Positions 17,057 through 27,095 of a stretch of DNA of 64,000 nt are shown here, piece after piece (position 1 is the first letter of the stretch; each line of letters starts with the position of its first letter). Below the pieces are notes generated by a model. It saw nothing but the letters and a program-made list of their open reading frames with translations. It was not told the origin of the DNA and made no database searches. The translations under genes and the position numbers were made by a program. Source of the DNA: Phaeobacter porticola (GTDB taxonomy: Bacteria; Pseudomonadota; Alphaproteobacteria; Rhodobacterales; Rhodobacteraceae); contig NZ_CP016367.1 in the NCBI RefSeq assembly GCF_001888185.1, positions 20,851 through 84,850 on the forward strand. The letters are read 5' to 3'.

Positions 17057-17840
17057 TGGCAGCGTCCACCATGGCCTCGATGTCGCAAAGGATCTCACTG
17101 CATAAGGCGAGGGCGGAGGAAAGATGCCCCGCCTGCAACCGATGACGAAGATCCTGTTCATAAATGTCCCGCACGTATCCCAGCGGTCCGGTCAGCGGCA
17201 TGCGCTGGATCGCAGTGAGATGGGGCACCGGCGTGGGCAGAAGTGGCATGGTGGAAATCACCTCGAAGACCTCAAGGTCCTGCCGGTGAACCCTGCTTCT
17301 TGCCGCATCACGCTCAAAGTCATCGCCTGCGGTCACAAAATCGATCGCGCGTTTGTCCGCGTTCATCAATACCGCCGAAAACAGCGGGGCGGGGTCATCC
17401 GGTCCGAGCGTCTCGATCATGCGCATAACCCATGTCAGGGTTTTCAGGGCCGCCACGAAATCCGATTGTACCGGCACGGCCGGCACCAGGATCATGTCGC
17501 AGGCCAGCGCCAGTGTTTCGGTGTCGGGGTGTTCGCCGGGGCGGGTGTCGATCAGAACCAGATCAATACCTTCAGCCTCAAAGCTGTCCAGCGCGTGGTA
17601 AAGGCCTTCAACGGTCTCGGGGGCATCGGCCACGGTCAAGCCTGTGGGCCATGGAAGGCGTGGCAGATCACCGAAGTCGGCGCGCGCGCTTTTTGATTCC
17701 CATTCGAGGATTTGCTTGTCAGCATCCGCATCCATGACATGCACACGGCGGCCGCGTGCGAGCATGGCGGACGCAAGCATCTGTATGAGAGTTGTCTTTC
17801 CCGATCCGCCCTTCGCGGAGATGGCCGTCACAACAAGCAT
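17049..17840 (-). CDS. virC1: VirC1-like ParA family ATPase
   Basis: 263 residues with a deviant Walker A KGGSGKTT at residues 10-17 and a Walker A-prime/B region VLIDTRPGEHPD near 105. ParA/MinD-type ATPases of this size next to a VirC2-like gene and opposite virD1/virD2 correspond to VirC1, which in Agrobacterium places the relaxosome at the cell pole and increases T-strand production. A plasmid-partition role is the alternative, but no ParB gene is adjacent. It faces away from the virD operon across a 677-base intergenic region. Confidence 0.75.
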   Translation of the reverse strand: MLVVTAISAKGGSGKTTLIQMLASAMLARGRRVHVMDADADKQILEWESKSARADFGDLPRLPWPTGLTVADAPETVEGLYHALDSFEAEGIDLVLIDTRPGEHPDTETLALACDMILVPAVPVQSDFVAALKTLTWVMRMIETLGPDDPAPLFSAVLMNADKRAIDFVTAGDDFERDAARSRVHRQDLEVFEVISTMPLLPTPVPHLTAIQRMPLTGPLGYVRDIYEQDLRHRLQAGHLSSALALCSEILCDIEAMVDAANG

Positions 17841-18244
17841 TCAATGTCTCCATAACGTATATTTTGGGCCGTTATGGCGATGCCTCGGGATGGCGTCCAG
17901 ACCTTGCGCGATACAGGCGTTCAACCTTTGGGTCCGACAGATGTGCAGCTGCTGTGGCGATGTACTGTTTTGGCGATCATCTGTGTACGCGTTCGGTCAA
18001 TCGGTCAGCAGGTCACTCACGCCGACCCTCATTGCAGCGTCCATTCTTTTCGCCATCGCGTCGTTGTGGCAATTTCCCAATGCTGCCATCAGCCTTCGAG
18101 GTGTCGGGTCACCTGACCATCGACTATCCGTATCAGCGCCGAGGTAATAAGCACGGTGCTGCGCAGGCGTTCCAATCCCACAAGGTCTTCTTCTCCTTCC
18201 GGGAGAACCCCTTTGAGCATTCAACGCCAATGAAGGGATATCGT

Positions 18245-18418
18245 GTCGGCTGCGCCGACGTCATTCCCGCGCCTGTTCAGGATCCGGGCCAGTGTCCCGG
18301 ATCGCGGCGCGGGGGAGGCGGTGTCCCTTCGGTCTGTTCGTTGTCGCGTGGGGTTTACAGCAGGCATGGCCAAGGCCCTGCCTGCTGATCACCGAAGGTG
18401 CGACAACGGACCGAAAGG
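18245..18418. repeat. Cluster of three hairpins, candidate oriT/relaxosome site
   Basis: Three inverted repeats in series. (1) GTCGGC/GCCGAC at 18245-18250 and 18254-18259. (2) A two-tier stem: CCCGCGCC/GGCGCGGG (18266-18273, 18306-18313) enclosing GATCCGGG/CCCGGATC (18281-18288, 18296-18303). (3) A large structure with outer arms 18326-18347 and 18400-18418 (with bulges) enclosing GCAGGCATGGCC/GGCCCTGCCTGC at 18360-18385 with a 2-base loop and one mismatch. Such arrays are typical of origins of transfer. The nick site cannot be assigned by eye. Confidence 0.5.
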
Positions 18419-18465
18419 ACGTTGACAGGAACGGTATTGTGTATGACAAAACTTGTGCGGCGACT

Positions 18466-18501
18466 CATTAGAGTTTTCGTGTTTACAAAAACTATCTAAT
18501 G
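18466..18501. promoter_or_regulatory. AT-rich inverted repeat upstream of virD1-like gene
   Basis: CATTAGAGTTTT at 18466-18477 faces AAAACTATCTAATG at 18488-18501, an imperfect inverted repeat ending 16 bases before the ATG at 18518. Its position fits an operator for autoregulation by a relaxosome protein, or a binding site for the ribbon-helix-helix protein. Confidence 0.45.
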
Positions 18502-18517
18502 ATAAATCTTGCCACCC

Positions 18518-19066
18518 ATGTCCAAACGCCTCTCCACCATAGCCCGACAGGAGGTTCTCCGGCTTGCCGCGCAAGGGCTTGGCGATGGGGAGATCGCCGT
18601 GCGTGTTGGCTGCTCCCGGCCCACTGTCGCCCGCGTGCGGGCGCGCGGTGTGGTGACGGATCGAACCACAAAGGGCCGCGTGCTGCAGGTTCGGGTGTCC
18701 GCCCGTGAGGCCGAAGCATTCGAGGCGCTTGTGGCTGAGACGGGCATGAGCACGTCGGGTTTGCTCCGGCACATGATCCGTCTGTCATCCGGCATTGTCG
18801 CGTTTCGCCGGGACGAAGTCATGGCGCTCAAGGCATCGGCCAATCAGCTCAATGCCTTGGCGCGCAATCTTGTGCAGATGCTGAAGCTTGCCCATGCGGG
18901 CAAGCTGCGGTGGAACGCGCGCGACGCGGCACTGGTCGGTCGGCTTGCGGATCGGGCCGAAGAGGTTGCCCGGGCTGTGCAGGCTTTGCGCGCGGCCTCG
19001 CTGCGCGGGTCCTTCGTCCGGGTGTCCGATCTTCGGGACGTTGGGGAGGGGCAGCGCGATGGCTGA
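18518..19066 (+). CDS. VirD1-like relaxosome accessory protein
   Basis: 182 residues. The N-terminus has a resolvase-type HTH (ARQEVLRLAAQGLGDGEIAV then CSRPTVARVRARG). The C-terminal half starts with a ribbon-helix-helix/MobC-like segment (VRVSAREAEAFEALVAET, then TSGLLRHMIRL) and a helical NQLNALARNLVQM motif typical of MobC/VirD1 accessory proteins. These help the relaxase open and nick oriT. The stop overlaps the virD2 start by 8 bases (ATGGCTGA). The start is the ATG at 18518, although a TTG at 18509 is in frame. Confidence 0.7.
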   Translation: MSKRLSTIARQEVLRLAAQGLGDGEIAVRVGCSRPTVARVRARGVVTDRTTKGRVLQVRVSAREAEAFEALVAETGMSTSGLLRHMIRLSSGIVAFRRDEVMALKASANQLNALARNLVQMLKLAHAGKLRWNARDAALVGRLADRAEEVARAVQALRAASLRGSFVRVSDLRDVGEGQRDG

Positions 19067-20933
19067 AACACGCACCCTCCAGCAGGCGGTATTGGGCGAG
19101 ATACTGCCTCATGTGGGGCGGCGGTCTGCAGCCATGGCAGGCGAAGCGCGCGTATCGCCGGGCCGTCGGCGTGGTACGTCCGGCGGGGCAGTTGCGGTAA
19201 TGTCCTGGAACGCGTTGCGGGTGCCGCAAAGCGTGGTGAAGCGGGTCGGCACGGGCGGGTGTCATTCGCCCAAAGAGTTACGCCGACAGATGAAATACAT
19301 TCTGCGCGACGAGGCGCGGGTCGCAGCCTGGTCGAACCAGATCGGCATCGATCGTGTCTTTGGCGAGCGCGGCATGGAAAATGTCATTGCCGATTGGAGT
19401 GCTTCCTGGTGCGGGGCGCCGAAACGGGGTCACACCGATCACATCATCCTGTCCTTTCCCAAGGGAACCGAGGCGGAATTGGCGGAAGCCATCTCGCGCG
19501 AATGGGCGCAGGAGGTGTTCGGCGGGGATTACCGGGATCGATATCGGTATGTGGCGGCCCTCCATTGCAACACAGACCATGTGCATGCCCATGTTCTTGT
19601 CGACAAGGTCGGGATGGAGGACGGCAAGTTCCTCTCGATCAGCCGCCATTCCGAGATCAGCTATGACATGATGCGCGAGCTGCATGCGCAGATCGCGGGC
19701 GAGCACGGGCTGGTGCTGAACGCCTCTTCCCGTCTGTCGCGCGGCATCATGGAAAACGCCCCGCGGGACACTGATTTGCAGGCGGCCCGCAAGGAGGGAC
19801 GGGAGCCAGTGGTTGCCCCGCTGGATCCTGAAAGCCGCGCTCTGCGAGAGGCCGAGATACGCAGACACGCCGAGGGGTATCGGCAGCTGGCGCAACTTGC
19901 GGGGATGGGCCTGGAGGCCGACACCCCTCCGGATGGATGGATGGGGCGCATCGCGGAGGGCGCAGAGCTTGCCGCCACCAACTTGATGAAAGGAATGCCG
20001 GTGAAAGAAGGGTTTGCCGAAGGGGTTGATATCCCCGCTGCCGGAGCGGATGTGATCGGTCGTCTGATCGCCGCCCGCGAGACATTGCAAGCGGAAGCCG
20101 ACACCGCCTGGAGCGCCATTCAGGACATGGCGCCCGGTGCCGAAAAGGTCGAACTGGAACAGCTCTTTGCCGGGCAGGCCCGCGAAATGGGCACGCTTCT
20201 GGGCCGGGACTTTCTTGCGGATCATTCTTCATCGGTGTCGCCCGAGCGCGATCCCTACAGTGTGCAGGGGATTGCGGGACTGGCTGCACGGGCAGGAGAC
20301 GAGGGCCATCCGCTCTCGGCTGAGGCCGATGCTGCACTGGGTCATTTCCGAGCGGAATTGGCGCGGGTTCTGGCACCCATGGAGGCACGACTCGAGGAGG
20401 CTGGCAGCAGCGTCGAAGAAGTCGCTGCCCGTTTCACCGCACCCCATTGCAGCAAGGCGCAACTCGAAGCATCACGCCCAGTGGACGCCCAGGAGCGCTC
20501 GGACTGGCTTGGGCTCGAACGCGACCTGCAGGCGCGCGCGCGTGATGTTTTTGCGGGGCTGCACATGGATCGTGATCTTTTGGCGGATCTGGCGCGTCAA
20601 GACATTCTTGACGCAGGGCAGGGCAGCCGCCTTGCCGACATCGCCACGCTGGACAAGCTGATCTCCGACGTGCGGCAAGACCTGCGCGACGGGGATATGG
20701 ATCAGCTGGCAGCGGGCCGGATCGATCCGCTCATGGACCGCATCGAAGACCCTGGTCTGCGACAAGCCGTGTTCTCGGAGCTAAAGGCCATCGCCGCAGT
20801 GGATGCGGATGATGACATTGCCGGCCGCGACAGCGAACCCGCCGCCACCTATCGGACCCGGATCGAGGCTTTCGAGCGCGCCGAGGAGCGAGGGCGCGAC
20901 CGGGACGATACCAGTGGCGATTACGGCCTTTAG
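19059..20933 (+). CDS. virD2: VirD2-type relaxase (MobP family)
   Basis: 624 residues from the ATG at 19059, preceded by GGGGAGG and overlapping virD1. The N-terminal relaxase domain contains SPKELRRQMKYILRD near residue 70, HIILSFP near 130 and the metal-binding motif III HCNTDHVHAH near 168-178. The long C-terminal part is acidic, helical and not recognised; it probably carries the type IV secretion signal. The protein would nick oriT, stay covalently bound to the 5' end and pilot the strand through the virB channel. It is followed 12 bases later by virD4. Confidence 0.88.
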   Translation: MAETRTLQQAVLGEILPHVGRRSAAMAGEARVSPGRRRGTSGGAVAVMSWNALRVPQSVVKRVGTGGCHSPKELRRQMKYILRDEARVAAWSNQIGIDRVFGERGMENVIADWSASWCGAPKRGHTDHIILSFPKGTEAELAEAISREWAQEVFGGDYRDRYRYVAALHCNTDHVHAHVLVDKVGMEDGKFLSISRHSEISYDMMRELHAQIAGEHGLVLNASSRLSRGIMENAPRDTDLQAARKEGREPVVAPLDPESRALREAEIRRHAEGYRQLAQLAGMGLEADTPPDGWMGRIAEGAELAATNLMKGMPVKEGFAEGVDIPAAGADVIGRLIAARETLQAEADTAWSAIQDMAPGAEKVELEQLFAGQAREMGTLLGRDFLADHSSSVSPERDPYSVQGIAGLAARAGDEGHPLSAEADAALGHFRAELARVLAPMEARLEEAGSSVEEVAARFTAPHCSKAQLEASRPVDAQERSDWLGLERDLQARARDVFAGLHMDRDLLADLARQDILDAGQGSRLADIATLDKLISDVRQDLRDGDMDQLAAGRIDPLMDRIEDPGLRQAVFSELKAIAAVDADDDIAGRDSEPAATYRTRIEAFERAEERGRDRDDTSGDYGL

Positions 20934-20945
20934 AGGATTCAAAAC

Positions 20946-22883
20946 ATGCTGCATGCAATGGAAAGCCGTTGGCGGTATCCGATCGCCATCCTGCTCGGTC
21001 TCGGTGTTGGCACCTGGATCGGTGCCGCGATCGCCACGCTCTATCTGATGGCGCGATTTGGTGAAGACCTGGGTGGGTTCGATATTTTCGAACTTTGGCT
21101 GCTCAATCTGTCTGATCCACGGATCAAGGCAAACCCTGCGGTGGAACATACTGCGTGGCTCATCACGGCACTTCCTGCCCTGCTTCTGGCGGCGACAGGA
21201 GCGACATCCGTTCATCGCGGGTCGCTCACCGATTATGATGATGCGCATTTCCAGTCGCGTCCCGAGCTCCGCCGCAACCGTATGTCGGCGTCTCTTTCCC
21301 AGAACGGCTTTCTGTTCGGCAAGCTCGGGTCACCTGCGTCCCCTGCGCCTTTCGTGTCTGCCACGCCAGATCGCTTCCCACACGCTATGATGATCGCGCC
21401 AACGGGCCGGGGCAAAGGGGTAGGCTTCGTTTTGCCGAACCTTTTGCACTTCCAGGGCAGTGCCGTGATCCTCGACGTTAAGGGCGAGAATTTCGAGAAG
21501 ACATCCATCCACCGCAAAAAGGCGCTGAACAATCAGGTCTGGTACTTTTCGCCCTATGACTACGTTCAGCCCGAGGGCAAGAACGGGCCCGTCCTGACCC
21601 GCACGCACCGGTTCAATCCTCTCCAGCGCATTGCCGATCTGCCCAGCCCCGAGCAGCAATACACCGCCGTCAACACCATGGCGGACTTGTTCCTCATCGT
21701 CGAAAGCGTGAACGCGCAGAGCTTTTTCCAGGCCGGACGCAGCCTGTTCGTGGCGTCTTGCCTCTATGCCATCGAGACCGGCAAGCCGACGATCGGTGAG
21801 GCGCTGCGGATCATGACTGGCGGCGGCAATAAAAAGGAATTCTACAAACGGGCCGCCATGCAGACCGCGAACCCGGTGGTGGCAGAGATTTTCCTGAGCA
21901 TGGCCGACGAAGTGGACAAGATTCTCGATTCCTATGTCAGTGTGATCCGCGGTGCCGGATTGGAGCTCTGGCTCGATCCGGCGGTGGACCGAGCGACACA
22001 GGCAAGCGATTTCGACTTCGGGACGTTCCGACGAAAGCCACAGTCGCTCTATATTGTCGTGCAGCCGGAGCACCTGAAAACACTGGCCCCCCTGATCCGG
22101 CTCCTGTTCGCCGATGCCATCGCATGTCTGCAGCGCGCGCATCCCGGACCGGACGAGCCACATCCCGTCATGTTCCTGATGGATGAATTCGACCAACTGG
22201 GCAAACAACCCCTGGTCTTGCAGAGCATCAAGACGATCCGTTCCTATGGCGGGCGGCTCTTTATCATCTCGCAGTCGATCCCCGGTCTTGAGGGCATCTA
22301 CGGCGAAACCGACCGCCGCGCGCTGCAGGCCGGTGCGGGTGTACAGATCTACATGACCCCGCAAGATGATCGCACTGCCGACGTGCTGTCCGCAGCCCTC
22401 GGCAAACGCACGATCGTGGGCAAGACCAGATCACAGGCAACCGTGCGCAAGCTCTCGGAAAGCGCAAATATCAGCCGTCGCTCGGAAGAACGGGCGCTGG
22501 TATCCCCCGCTGAATTGCTGCGTTTCCCGCTCGACAAAGTCCTTGTCCTGCCCGAGGGGCAATATCCCATCAAGGCGGATCACATCCGCTACTATGCGGA
22601 CCGGCATTTTGAGGAGATCGACAAAGCACGGCAAGGGCATGCCTTGCCCTATCCTCCTGCTGCAGCGCCAGTCTCGAACAGGCCGAAGAAAATCACCCTC
22701 GAGCAACCAGAACCCGCAGCACCCGCGGCGATCTCCATGGGCGACAAGGAATTCGAGACTGCGGTCCAGACCTATACAGGCGCGCTACAGGGATACGCAG
22801 AAGCCGCCAGGGCAAAGCCAAAGAAAACACGATCTGGTCGTAGGCAACGGAGCTCAGGCTTGGCCGGAACTAGTACAGCCTGA
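20946..22883 (+). CDS. virD4: VirD4/TraG type IV coupling protein
   Basis: 645 residues with two N-terminal membrane helices (IAILLGLGVGTWIGAAIATL and WLITALPALLLAATGA). Walker A is APTGRGKG near residue 150 and Walker B is VMFLMDEFDQLG near 407, followed by the conserved SQS segment (FIISQSIPGLEG). It is an inner-membrane hexameric ATPase that links the relaxosome to the secretion channel. AGAGGA precedes the ATG. It is the last gene of the virD block; the defence-like cassette begins 253 bases downstream. Confidence 0.92.
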   Translation: MLHAMESRWRYPIAILLGLGVGTWIGAAIATLYLMARFGEDLGGFDIFELWLLNLSDPRIKANPAVEHTAWLITALPALLLAATGATSVHRGSLTDYDDAHFQSRPELRRNRMSASLSQNGFLFGKLGSPASPAPFVSATPDRFPHAMMIAPTGRGKGVGFVLPNLLHFQGSAVILDVKGENFEKTSIHRKKALNNQVWYFSPYDYVQPEGKNGPVLTRTHRFNPLQRIADLPSPEQQYTAVNTMADLFLIVESVNAQSFFQAGRSLFVASCLYAIETGKPTIGEALRIMTGGGNKKEFYKRAAMQTANPVVAEIFLSMADEVDKILDSYVSVIRGAGLELWLDPAVDRATQASDFDFGTFRRKPQSLYIVVQPEHLKTLAPLIRLLFADAIACLQRAHPGPDEPHPVMFLMDEFDQLGKQPLVLQSIKTIRSYGGRLFIISQSIPGLEGIYGETDRRALQAGAGVQIYMTPQDDRTADVLSAALGKRTIVGKTRSQATVRKLSESANISRRSEERALVSPAELLRFPLDKVLVLPEGQYPIKADHIRYYADRHFEEIDKARQGHALPYPPAAAPVSNRPKKITLEQPEPAAPAAISMGDKEFETAVQTYTGALQGYAEAARAKPKKTRSGRRQRSSGLAGTSTA

Positions 22884-23136
22884 CCACTTCTAAATCATTA
22901 AACAAATAGAAACCAAGGCTTAAGAAGCGCTTACGATCCTAGTCTGGGCTTAGGTAGTGGATTAAGGTGATGGGGTGGCCGATGGCCGAATGCTTGGAGA
23001 AGGGCTGACGCTTGGCTTCGCCCAAGGCTCCGAGTTATTCTTTTTGGCAGTGTAAACAGCTTTGCGCATTTATTTTCAAAGCGTTGCACATTCTGCCGCG
23101 AGAGTTAGTGTGACATCATTTCCGAACATATGACCT

Positions 23137-26100
23137 ATGGGGGAACTTTTGCGGATTGTCGACAACACAACCACGCTGCTGGGAGATGATCTGAAAAGCG
23201 AGCTGTCCGGCGCGTCGAAATTTCGGGTCGCCGCCGCGTGCTTCTCTATTTACGCATTCGATGCCCTGAAAACGGAATTGAGTGAACTAAAAGAGTTCGA
23301 GTTCATTTTTACCACACCGACGTTTACCCCAAACGGTGCGATCGACCGCATCAAGAAGGAGAAGCGTGAGTTTTTCATTCCCAAAGGGCGAGCGGCAGAA
23401 ACGCTTTCAGGCAGCGAGTTTGAGATTCAGCTTCGGAACAAGATGACTCAACGGGCGGTCGCGCGGGAATGTGCCGACTGGATCCGCAAAAAGGCGCGCT
23501 TCAAGTCGAACGTCACATCAGCACCGATGCAGCAGTTCGGACATGTGCAGCGGTCCGAGACCGGTGCGGCCTATATGCCGCTGTCAGGGTTTACCGCTGT
23601 TGACCTCGGGTATCAGCGCGGGGATGCGGTCTCAAGCTACACACAGGTCATGGATGAGCCCCAGTTTGCGCAGACCTACCTGAACCTCTTTGACCAGATC
23701 TGGAATGATGAGGAAAAGCTGCGAGATGTCACGGCCGAAGTCCTTGAGCACATCGAGTCCGTGTACCAGGAGAATCCTGCCGAACGGGTCTACTTCATGA
23801 TTCTGTTCAACCTGTTCAGCGACTTCCTGAGCGAGATCGATGAGGACGTTCTGCCTAAGGATCGAACCGGTTATCTTGAAAGTCTTGTTTGGCAGAAGCT
23901 CTTCAATTTCCAGCGAGATGCCGCCGTCGGCGTTATCAACAAGCTGGAAACTTATAACGGGTGCATTCTGGCCGACAGTGTGGGGCTGGGCAAAACCTTC
24001 ACGGCTCTGGCGGTGGTGAAGTATTACGAACTGCGCAACAAGGACGTTCTGGTCCTGTGCCCGAAAAAGCTAGCAGACAACTGGCGCAACTATAATGCAA
24101 ACCTGACCACCAACATTTTCGCCAAGGACCGGTTTCGATACGACGTGTTGTGCCATACGGACCTTTCACGAACGTCTGGCGAGTCATTCGGGATGCGGCT
24201 CGATCGTGTGAACTGGGGCAATTACGATCTGGTCGTCATCGATGAATCCCACAACTTCCGGAACAACGATGTCTACAAGGACCGCGAAACCCGTTACCAA
24301 CGTCTGATGAACCAGGTGATCAAGGCCGGGGTCAAGACCAAGGTCCTGATGTTGTCGGCGACGCCGGTTAACAATCGTTTCACAGATCTGAGAAACCAAC
24401 TGGCGCTTGCCTATGAAGGGCATTCAGATGCCCTGAGCAAGAACCTGAAAACCAAGACCAGCGTGGAAGAGATATTTCGTCGCGCGCAGACTGCGTTTAA
24501 CGTCTGGTCCAACTTACCCCCGGATCAAAGGACGCCAGCCTCCATCCTAAGGGCACTGGATTTCGATTTCTTCGAGCTGCTCGATGCGGTGACGATCGCG
24601 CGATCCCGCAAGCATATCGAAACCTTCTACGACACGGCGGACATCGGCAAGTTTCCAACGCGACTGAAGCCGTTGTCACATCATCTGCCGATCACGCACC
24701 GTGACGACGTCATCGGCTTCAATGAGATATTCGCCCAGCTGAGCGACCTGAAAATGGCCGTCTATGCACCGGTCAACTATATCCAGCCCAGTCGTTTGAA
24801 AAAATATGAAGACCTCTATGACACCAAGACGGAGGGCGGCAAAGGCACGCTGAAACAGGCTGACCGCGAGAAGAGCCTGCAAGCCTTGATGACGACCAAC
24901 CTGCTCAAGCGGTTGGAAAGCTCTGTCCATGCATTCCGCAAGACCCTTGGCGCGCTGTCCGGCAATATCGGCCGGACGCTGGATGCCATTGCCCAGTTCG
25001 AGGCTTCCGGCGGTGCAGCGACGGTCGAGGATTTGGACATCGACCTGGAAGCTGTTGCGGACGAGGATGACGACTTCGCCGATTTCTCTGTAGGTAAGAA
25101 GATCAAGATTGATCTGGCAGATATGGACGTCACGGCCTGGAAGCAGGAGTTGTCGGTCGACAAGATCATCATCGATGGCCTGATTGCCGAGATGGAGAAG
25201 GTCACGCCCGAAGACGACGCGAAGCTTCAGCATCTAATTGCCGAGATCGCCGGAAAGATGGCCAACCCTCTGAACCCCGGCAACAGCAAGGTGGTCGTTT
25301 TCACCGCCTATGCCGATACCGCGAACTACCTGTTCGATCAGCTCGCGCCACATTTCGCCGATGCACAGAACATTCACAGCGGCATTGTCACCGGATCGGG
25401 CAATCCGCGAACCACGCTCAAGAAATACTATGACTTCCAATCCGTCCTGACGCTCTTTGCCCCCCGCGCCAAGGAGAAGGACAAGATCATGCCCGATGAT
25501 CCGGCTGAGCTGGACATCCTGATCGGCACCGACTGCATATCCGAGGGACAGAACCTTCAGGATTGCGACTACCTGATCAACTATGACATCCACTGGAATC
25601 CTGTTCGCATCGTCCAGCGGTTCGGCCGGATCGACCGCATCGGCTCGCCCAACACCCAGATCCAGCTGTCCAACTACTGGCCCGACATCAGCCTGGACGA
25701 ATACATCAACCTCAAGGAACGCGTCGAGAACCGGATGCATATCGTCGACATGGCGGGCACCGGCGAGGATAACGTGCTCACCTCCAAAAGCTCGGACGTC
25801 GCCTACCGCAAGGACCAACTTCAGCGCCTTCAGAACGAGGTGATCGAGCTTGAGGACGTGAAGACCGGCATTTCCATCACCGACCTGGGCCTGAACGACT
25901 TCCGGATGGACCTGCTCAACTACCTCAAGACCCATGATGACCTGCCGCGCATGCCGCATGGGTTGCACACGGTCATCCCGTCGGACCCCAAGCGCGGCCT
26001 GCACCCCGGCGTGATCTTCACGCTGCGCAACATCCATGACAGCGTGAACGTGGGCCAGCAGAACCGCCTGCATCCTTATTACCTGATCTATATCGGTCAG

Positions 26101-26409
26101 GACGGCCAGATCATCGCGGACCAGACACAGGTCAAACGCCTGCTTGATCTGATCCGGTCGGGCTGCAAGGGCGTCACACAGCCCATTCGCGACTTGTGCA
26201 CAGCCTTCAACGCGGAAACGCAGGACGGGCGCAAGATGGGCACCTACTCAAACCTGCTCAACGACGCCATCCGCTCGATGATCGAGGTCAAGGAGGAACG
26301 TGACATCGACAGCCTGTTCTCGGGCGGGCATACCACGGCGCTGACCCAGACCATCGCGGGGCTGGAGGATTTCGAACTCATCGCCTTCATCGTGGTGCGC
26401 GACCCATGA
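23137..26409 (+). CDS. SNF2-type helicase with N-terminal PLD-like domain
   Basis: 1090 residues. The first ~180 resemble the phospholipase-D-like domain found in front of many restriction-associated helicases (RVAAACFSIYAFDAL; a later MPLSGFTAVDLG in place of the active HKD site), so the nuclease activity looks lost or degenerate. The helicase core has DSVGLGKT (Walker A, near 278), VIDESHNFRN (near 368), an SATPVNNRF motif III, and VVFTAYADT with QRFGRIDRIGSPN (near 827) in the second lobe. It is the first gene of a five-gene cassette and overlaps the DUF4391 gene by 4 bases. Probable role: DNA remodelling or translocation in a phage/plasmid defence complex. An insertion of more than 100 residues between the lobes is acidic (around EDDDFADF). 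Confidence 0.85.
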   Translation: MGELLRIVDNTTTLLGDDLKSELSGASKFRVAAACFSIYAFDALKTELSELKEFEFIFTTPTFTPNGAIDRIKKEKREFFIPKGRAAETLSGSEFEIQLRNKMTQRAVARECADWIRKKARFKSNVTSAPMQQFGHVQRSETGAAYMPLSGFTAVDLGYQRGDAVSSYTQVMDEPQFAQTYLNLFDQIWNDEEKLRDVTAEVLEHIESVYQENPAERVYFMILFNLFSDFLSEIDEDVLPKDRTGYLESLVWQKLFNFQRDAAVGVINKLETYNGCILADSVGLGKTFTALAVVKYYELRNKDVLVLCPKKLADNWRNYNANLTTNIFAKDRFRYDVLCHTDLSRTSGESFGMRLDRVNWGNYDLVVIDESHNFRNNDVYKDRETRYQRLMNQVIKAGVKTKVLMLSATPVNNRFTDLRNQLALAYEGHSDALSKNLKTKTSVEEIFRRAQTAFNVWSNLPPDQRTPASILRALDFDFFELLDAVTIARSRKHIETFYDTADIGKFPTRLKPLSHHLPITHRDDVIGFNEIFAQLSDLKMAVYAPVNYIQPSRLKKYEDLYDTKTEGGKGTLKQADREKSLQALMTTNLLKRLESSVHAFRKTLGALSGNIGRTLDAIAQFEASGGAATVEDLDIDLEAVADEDDDFADFSVGKKIKIDLADMDVTAWKQELSVDKIIIDGLIAEMEKVTPEDDAKLQHLIAEIAGKMANPLNPGNSKVVVFTAYADTANYLFDQLAPHFADAQNIHSGIVTGSGNPRTTLKKYYDFQSVLTLFAPRAKEKDKIMPDDPAELDILIGTDCISEGQNLQDCDYLINYDIHWNPVRIVQRFGRIDRIGSPNTQIQLSNYWPDISLDEYINLKERVENRMHIVDMAGTGEDNVLTSKSSDVAYRKDQLQRLQNEVIELEDVKTGISITDLGLNDFRMDLLNYLKTHDDLPRMPHGLHTVIPSDPKRGLHPGVIFTLRNIHDSVNVGQQNRLHPYYLIYIGQDGQIIADQTQVKRLLDLIRSGCKGVTQPIRDLCTAFNAETQDGRKMGTYSNLLNDAIRSMIEVKEERDIDSLFSGGHTTALTQTIAGLEDFELIAFIVVRDP

Positions 26410-27095
26410 CGCTGTATCAATACCCGCCCCAAACTGCCTTGAAACGTGTGATCCCCAAGACCCGCATCTATGACGGGGCCGCCGCCAGCACGGCCCTGCG
26501 CGAGCGTTTCGTGCGCGAGGTGGATCAGATCACATGGGCGCACAAGCTCGCCCCCGAAACGCTGAACCTGCCCGCCACGCCTGCGGTGCCGGAAATTCAG
26601 GTGTTCCGTATTACGCTCAAGGGCGACGCGCTGCATGACGACATCCTGCGCGCCATGGATCGCGCCATTCCCTTCCCGCTGCTGTTCGAGCTGGTGGCGG
26701 GGGACCGCATCCAACCCGCCGCCGCCTATAAACGCCCGTCCGAGGCGGAGCGCGGCAAATGGGTGCTGTCCGATCCCTTGCGGGGGGAGTGGACCGCGCA
26801 TGACGCCCCCCGCGCGCCCTTGCCGGTGGCGGTCAACCTGGGTGTGCTCTATGAGCGGATGCTGTCCGCGCTTATGCCGGTTGCGCCGGTGCCGGGCGAG
26901 GATGTGGAGAGCCGCCTTGCGCGACTGACGGCAATCAGGGCAAAAGAGCGTGAGATTGCGCAGCTTCAGTCGAAGTTGAAACGCGAAAGCCAGTTTAATA
27001 TCAAAGTGACGCTGCACGGCCAATTGGCCGAGGCACAGGCGGCCATTGACCATATGAAAGACCCGGGAAAAACGGGCGGGGGAAACCATGAGTGA
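26406..27095 (+). CDS. DUF4391 domain protein
   Basis: 229 residues matching the DUF4391 pattern: PKTRIYDG, FVREVDQITWAHKLAPETLN and VPEIQVFRI, then IPFPLLFELVAGDRI and AAYKRPSE. The function is unknown; DUF4391 genes nearly always sit between a SNF2-type helicase and a type III mod gene, as here. The C-terminus is a charged helix, possibly a coiled coil (LTAIRAKEREIAQLQSKLKR). ATG overlaps the helicase stop (ATGA), and the stop overlaps the mod start by 8 bases, so the three proteins are probably made in fixed ratio. Confidence 0.85.
   Translation: MTLYQYPPQTALKRVIPKTRIYDGAAASTALRERFVREVDQITWAHKLAPETLNLPATPAVPEIQVFRITLKGDALHDDILRAMDRAIPFPLLFELVAGDRIQPAAAYKRPSEAERGKWVLSDPLRGEWTAHDAPRAPLPVAVNLGVLYERMLSALMPVAPVPGEDVESRLARLTAIRAKEREIAQLQSKLKRESQFNIKVTLHGQLAEAQAAIDHMKDPGKTGGGNHE

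Larger units (their letters stand above)
17841..18517. other. Intergenic region between virC1 and virD1; candidate oriT
   Basis: 677 bases without a credible gene. It lies between the divergent virC and virD operons, where oriT of this plasmid type is expected, and holds a row of hairpins (listed separately) plus the palindrome at 18466-18501. It must also hold the promoters of both operons. Confidence 0.5.

Noticed and set aside
17049..17840. Calling the ParA-type gene a plasmid partition protein
   Set aside because: No parB or centromere repeats beside it; coupling with the ribbon-helix-helix gene and position opposite virD favour VirC1.
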